This document shows, one piece after another, positions 61,092 to 64,000 of a stretch of 64,000 nucleotides of DNA. The translations under genes and the position numbers were made by a program. Below the pieces are notes generated by a model. It was not told where the DNA came from. It saw nothing but the letters and a program-made list of their open reading frames with translations, and did no database searches. The DNA lies in the NCBI GenBank assembly GCA_038528385.1, contig JBCBET010000002.1, positions 419,415 to 483,414 of the forward strand, in the 5' to 3' direction. Within the stretch, counting starts at the first letter, position 1. The number at the start of each line of letters is the position of its first letter. The DNA comes from Shimia_B sp038528385. GTDB taxonomy: Bacteria > Pseudomonadota > Alphaproteobacteria > Rhodobacterales > Rhodobacteraceae.

Positions 61092-61129
61092 GGTTCGTGG
61101 TCTCCCGGGGCTGCGCGTGGCCGGGGCCG

Positions 61130-61199
61130 GCGCGCGTTGCCCGTCTTCTTTGTGCCCCGTACTTCCGCCGGAGGCATCCATCGGTGCCACCGGCGGAAG
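61130..61199 (-). terminator. Hairpin between bufA and bufB (element copy 3)
   Basis: 10-bp perfect stem cttccgccgg / ccggcggaag (61162-61171 and 61190-61199) with an inner ggca/tgcc stem. Read on the minus strand, it continues with gaagtacggggcacaaagaagacggg, like copy 4 at the right end of the window. Located 23 bases after the bufA stop and 71 bases before the bufB start. A leaky terminator would give more precursor than enzyme. Confidence 0.6.
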
Positions 61200-61221
61200 C
61201 GTCGGGTCGGTGCGCGGGCGC

Positions 61222-61527
61222 TTATGCCGGCAGGTCGCGGTCGAGCGCCTCGAGGGAGCCCATGCGCGCGTCGCCACCGGCCATGTCGGGCAGCTTGATG
61301 TCGGCGCAGGTGCCGGCGGGCACGAGGGTCCAGGCATTGCCCTGGTAATCCACCGTGGAGGTGCCGGCGCAGGTCGTTCCGGGGCCTGCGGCGCAATCGT
61401 TCTCACCGGCCAGCGAAACGCCGAAACACTTTTCCTGCGCCTGCGCGGCGGCGGGGGCGGCGAGGGAGCTGGCGAGCGCTGCTGCGACGGCACCGGCGAC
61501 GGCGAGGGTCTTCGTGGTCTGGGACAT
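61222..61527 (-). CDS. bufA: DUF2282 bufferin precursor peptide (BufA1-like)
   Basis: 101 residues. N-terminal Sec-type signal (AVAGAVAAALASSLAAPAAA, about 10-29), then KCFGVSLAGENDCAAGPG and TTCAGTSTVDYQGNAWTLVP with AGTCADIKLP; the four Cys are at residues 34, 45, 53 and 74, the count typical of DUF2282 bufferins, some of which are oxidised by the MNIO enzyme and the others paired. Secreted metal-buffering RiPP by family knowledge. ATG 61527 has an aggaagag site; an in-frame ATG at 61548 lacks one. Confidence 0.9.
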   Translation of the reverse strand: MSQTTKTLAVAGAVAAALASSLAAPAAAQAQEKCFGVSLAGENDCAAGPGTTCAGTSTVDYQGNAWTLVPAGTCADIKLPDMAGGDARMGSLEALDRDLPA

Positions 61528-61737
61528 GGGATCTCTTCCTTTGAACATGTGGTCGTGCACCGTGGTGTGCAGGGAACAGATGGCCGAGGGCAGCGCTGAC
61601 AATCCAATCACACGGGCGTGCAGCACGACCGCGTGAAAGCCTGTTATAGGATGCTTCCTGATATTGCAGCAATTCGTCGGCGCGCAACATGGACGCGGGC
61701 GCAAAGTGCCGCCGATTGTAACAATGCTGCGCCGCGG
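61528..61737 (-). promoter_or_regulatory. bufA upstream region
   Basis: 210 bases between thrS and bufA, both on the minus strand. Bufferin genes are commonly under ECF sigma factor control (-35 with an AAC core). On the minus strand the segment ctataacaggctttcacgcg then gtcgtg about 90 bases before bufA could be such a promoter, but the match is weak and no sigma gene is adjacent. No gene is seen in the interval. Confidence 0.25.
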
Positions 61738-63696
61738 CTAGCCGAGATCGGGCGGTGTCGCGTCCGCCGCGAGATCGGCCACGACCTCCGCAAAGCCCAC
61801 CGACCGGCTCTGCTTCTCGCCCAGACGGCGGAGGGAGGCGGTGCGCTCCTCCACCTCGCGCATGCCGATGGCGAGGATGACGGGCACCTTGCCCACCGAG
61901 TGCTCGCGGACCTTGTAGTTGATCTTCTCGTTGCGAACATCGGCCTCGGCGCGCACACCCGCCGCGCGGAGCGCCTCGACCAGCTCCTCGACGTAGTCAT
62001 CGGCATCGGAGACGATGGCCGCCACGACCACCTGCCGAGGCGCGAGCCAGAACGGCAGCTTGCCCGCGTGCTCCTCGATCAGGATGCCGATGAAGCGCTC
62101 GAAGGAACCAAGGCACGCACGGTGGAGCATCACTGGCGTATGCTTCTCCCCATCCGCCCCGATGTAGCTCGCGCCGAGACGCTCGGGCATGTTGGTGTCG
62201 ACCTGGAGCGTTCCGCACTGCCAGTTGCGCCCGATGGCATCGGTGAGCGTGAATTCGAGCTTTGGCCCATAAAAGGCGCCCTCTCCGGGCAAGAGCTCGA
62301 AGTCATAGCCGGCCGCGCGGCAGGCCTCGCCCAGCGCGGTCTCCAGCACGTCCCAGGTCTCGTCGCTGCCGATCCGTTTTTCGGGGCGGGTGGAGAGCTT
62401 GATGGTCCAGTCGGTGAAGCCGAGATCCGCGTAGACCTTGGCGAGGAAGGCGATGAACTTCGCCGTCTCGCTTTCGATCTGGTCCATGGCGCAGAAGATG
62501 TGACCGTCATCCTGGGTAAACCCGCGCACGCGCATGATGCCATGGAGCGCGCCGGAGGGCTCGTAGCGATGGCAGGAGCCGAACTCCGCGATGCGGAGCG
62601 GCAGGTCGCGATAGGATTTCAGACCCCAGTTGAAGACCTGCACATGGCCCGGGCAGTTCATGGGCTTGAGCGCGTTGACCGCCTTGGTCTGGGCGTGCTC
62701 TTCGTCCACCTCCACGAGAAACATGTTCTCCTGGTATTTGTCCCAGTGGCCCGAAGCCTCCCAGAGGGAACGGTCGACGATCTCGGGCGTGTTCACCTCC
62801 TTGTAGCCGTCGCGCGCTTGCATGCGGCGCATGTAGTCGAGGAGGGTGGTGTAGATCGCCCAGCCGTTCGGGTGCCAGAAGACCTGCCCGCGGGCCTCCT
62901 CCTGGATGTGGAAGAGGTCCATCTCGCGGCCGAGCTTGCGGTGATCGCGCTTCTCGGCCTCCTCGAGGAAGGTGAGGTGTTTCTTGAGCGCGTCGCGGTT
63001 GAGGAAGCCCAAGCCGTAGATACGCTGGAGCTGCTGGCGGGAGCTGTCGCCGCGCCAGTAGGCGCCGGCCACGGACATGAGCTTGAACCCGTCGGCGGGT
63101 ATCTGACCGGTATGTTGGAGATGCGGCCCGCGGCATAGGTCCTGCCAATCGCCGTGCCAGTACATGCGCAGCGGCTCGTCGCCCGGGATGCTCTCGATCA
63201 GTTCCACCTTGAAGGGCTCGCCGCGCTCCTCGTAATGCGCGATGGCGCGGTCGCGGTCCCAGACCTCCGTACGCACGGGGTCGCGGAGATTGATGATCTC
63301 CTTCATCTTCTTTTCGATGAGGCCGAGATCCTCGGGCGTGAACGGCGCCTCGCGATCGAAGTCGTAGTACCAGCCATGCTCGATGACGGGGCCGATGGTG
63401 ACGCGCACATCGGGCCAGATTTCCTGCACGGCGCGGGCCATAACGTGGGCCGCGTCGTGGCGAATGAGCTCCTCGGCCTGGGCGACGTCCTTCATTGTGT
63501 GGATGGCGATCCCGGCATCGGCCATGATGGGCCATTGCAGATCGAAATGCCGGCCGTCCACGGTGGCGCTAATCGCCTTCTTGGCGAGCGAGGGCGAGAT
63601 ATCGGCGGCCACCTCGCCGGGCGTCGTCCCGGCCGCGTAGCTGCGCTGATTGCCGTCGGGCAGGGTGAGGGTGATCGACGTGTTGTCACGGGCCAT
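61738..63696 (-). CDS. thrS: Threonyl-tRNA synthetase
   Basis: 652 residues: TGS domain (1-65; ITLTLPDGNQRSYAAGTTPG), editing domain with RHDAAHVMARAVQEIWPDVR (HxxxH, about 78-97) and HGWYYDFDREAPFT, catalytic domain with NMFLVEVDEEHAQTKAVNAL, KPMNCPGHVQVF (Zn-site Cys), CHRYEPSGALHGIMRVRGFT (motif 2), and anticodon-binding domain from QVVVAAIVSDADDYVEELVE. Length and order are standard. ATG 63696 begins the TGS domain. Upstream gene on the same strand is the small membrane protein at the window end. Confidence 0.97.
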   Translation of the reverse strand: MARDNTSITLTLPDGNQRSYAAGTTPGEVAADISPSLAKKAISATVDGRHFDLQWPIMADAGIAIHTMKDVAQAEELIRHDAAHVMARAVQEIWPDVRVTIGPVIEHGWYYDFDREAPFTPEDLGLIEKKMKEIINLRDPVRTEVWDRDRAIAHYEERGEPFKVELIESIPGDEPLRMYWHGDWQDLCRGPHLQHTGQIPADGFKLMSVAGAYWRGDSSRQQLQRIYGLGFLNRDALKKHLTFLEEAEKRDHRKLGREMDLFHIQEEARGQVFWHPNGWAIYTTLLDYMRRMQARDGYKEVNTPEIVDRSLWEASGHWDKYQENMFLVEVDEEHAQTKAVNALKPMNCPGHVQVFNWGLKSYRDLPLRIAEFGSCHRYEPSGALHGIMRVRGFTQDDGHIFCAMDQIESETAKFIAFLAKVYADLGFTDWTIKLSTRPEKRIGSDETWDVLETALGEACRAAGYDFELLPGEGAFYGPKLEFTLTDAIGRNWQCGTLQVDTNMPERLGASYIGADGEKHTPVMLHRACLGSFERFIGILIEEHAGKLPFWLAPRQVVVAAIVSDADDYVEELVEALRAAGVRAEADVRNEKINYKVREHSVGKVPVILAIGMREVEERTASLRRLGEKQSRSVGFAEVVADLAADATPPDLG

Positions 63697-63810
63697 GTGC
63701 GGCCTCCTCGTCAGTTCGGCGCCCACGGAACGCCCGGTTGCGGGTAATGTGGTGCACCCTGTGGCCGAGGGGGCGAGCCATGTCAAACGCTATCGCGCGC
63801 GGGAGCGGGC

Positions 63811-63880
63811 GGATGCCTCCGGCGGCCCTCCGGGGGAAGTACGACGCACAAAGAAGACGGGCGTCGAAGGAAGAAGGCGG
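63811..63880 (+). repeat. Rhodobacterales-type intergenic element (copy 4)
   Basis: ggatgcctccggcggccctccgggggaagtacgacgcacaaagaagacgggcgtc. The parts ggatgcctccggcgg, gaagtacg and cacaaagaagacgggc are the same as in the bufA-bufB hairpin region (copy 3), read on the other strand. A GC stem followed by a purine-rich tail suggests terminator-like DNA downstream of the partial gene at the window end. Confidence 0.55.
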
Positions 63881-63883
63881 GCG

Positions 63884-64000
63884 TCAGAGGAAGCGGTTGA
63901 TCTGTTCGCCGGTGAGCACGAGACCCGCGATGGCGCCCAAGGCGGCAGGCCCCCAAAAGAGGGCGGGATGTCCCGCATCCCCGGGGGTGCTCGGGGGTGG
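63884..64000 (-). CDS. Small membrane protein, C-terminal part only
   Basis: Minus-strand frame entering from beyond 64000 and stopping at 63884-63886. The 38 visible residues include GDAGHPALFWGPAALGAIAG and LVLTGEQINRFL, with one hydrophobic segment (ALFWGPAALGAIAGLVL). It ends cleanly before the repeated element. The N-terminal part lies outside the window, so the family cannot be named. Codon use fits neighbours. Confidence 0.55.
   Translation of the reverse strand, partial: PPPSTPGDAGHPALFWGPAALGAIAGLVLTGEQINRFL

Overview
The window is one continuous stretch of high-GC chromosome from an alphaproteobacterium, almost certainly a member of the Rhodobacterales (a marine roseobacter-type lineage). 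The evidence is the short alphaproteobacterial ProS, HdaA next to PPK1, a propionyl-CoA carboxylase/methylmalonyl-CoA mutase locus of the usual Rhodobacterales composition, a DddL-type DMSP lyase, ThyX, many small lipoproteins, and the hairpin elements that litter intergenic regions of this order. Genes are dense, frequently overlap by 4 bases (ATGA/GTGA), and look like core chromosome. I see no prophage, transposase, tRNA, rRNA or CRISPR array.

Layout. 1-5.2 kb: C-terminal part of a molybdopterin S/N-oxide reductase, guanine deaminase, MgtE, 5-formyl-THF cyclo-ligase and a possible 6S RNA. 5.2-14.1 kb: YmdB-type phosphoesterase and a transporter-rich block (two EamA permeases, two convergent SLC13/RCK permeases, a Bcr/CflA MFS pump), an amber-interrupted TfoX-like gene and YebC. 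14.3-24.1 kb: the propionate/methylmalonyl locus, pccB ... pccA ... scpA, interspersed with RidA, DUF6497, small lipoproteins and DUF4174. 24.1-27.4 kb: small enzymes and a TerB-DnaJ protein. 27.4-33.4 kb: a minus-strand operon AI-2E permease - hdaA - ppk1 - ppx, with a histidine-kinase relic lying antisense between ppk1 and ppx. 33.5-42.5 kb: FHA protein, fasciclin protein, proS, a DUF2937-peroxiredoxin fusion, lolC/lolD, and envelope/metal proteins. 42.8-46.9 kb: an AT-richer lipoprotein gene, parE, dddL, DUF2461. 47-53.3 kb: MATE pump, membrane histidine kinase, aspartate aminotransferase, XRE regulator, sdhE, LdtR-like MarR regulator. 53.7-57.2 kb: DUF1194, glyoxalase I, and a Slam-type outer-membrane protein translationally coupled to a surface-lipoprotein candidate. 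57.3-64 kb: thyX, cold-shock protein, ArsC/Spx-like protein, a four-gene bufferin (DUF2282-MNIO-DUF2063-DoxX) RiPP operon, thrS, and the 3' end of a small membrane-protein gene.

The two most system-like elements are the bufferin operon (61527 down to 58948), which by family knowledge makes a post-translationally modified, Cys-containing metal-binding peptide, and the Slam/lipoprotein pair (57163 down to 54879). At nucleotide level the most notable structures are a perfect 22-base palindrome inside scpA, two copies of a double hairpin around 11.8-12.0 kb, two copies of one 10-bp-stem hairpin in opposite orientation at 8.8 and 36.8 kb, and a large hairpin that seems to have displaced the start of a DUF6497 gene at 16.5 kb. 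All functional assignments come from reading motifs; no database search was run.
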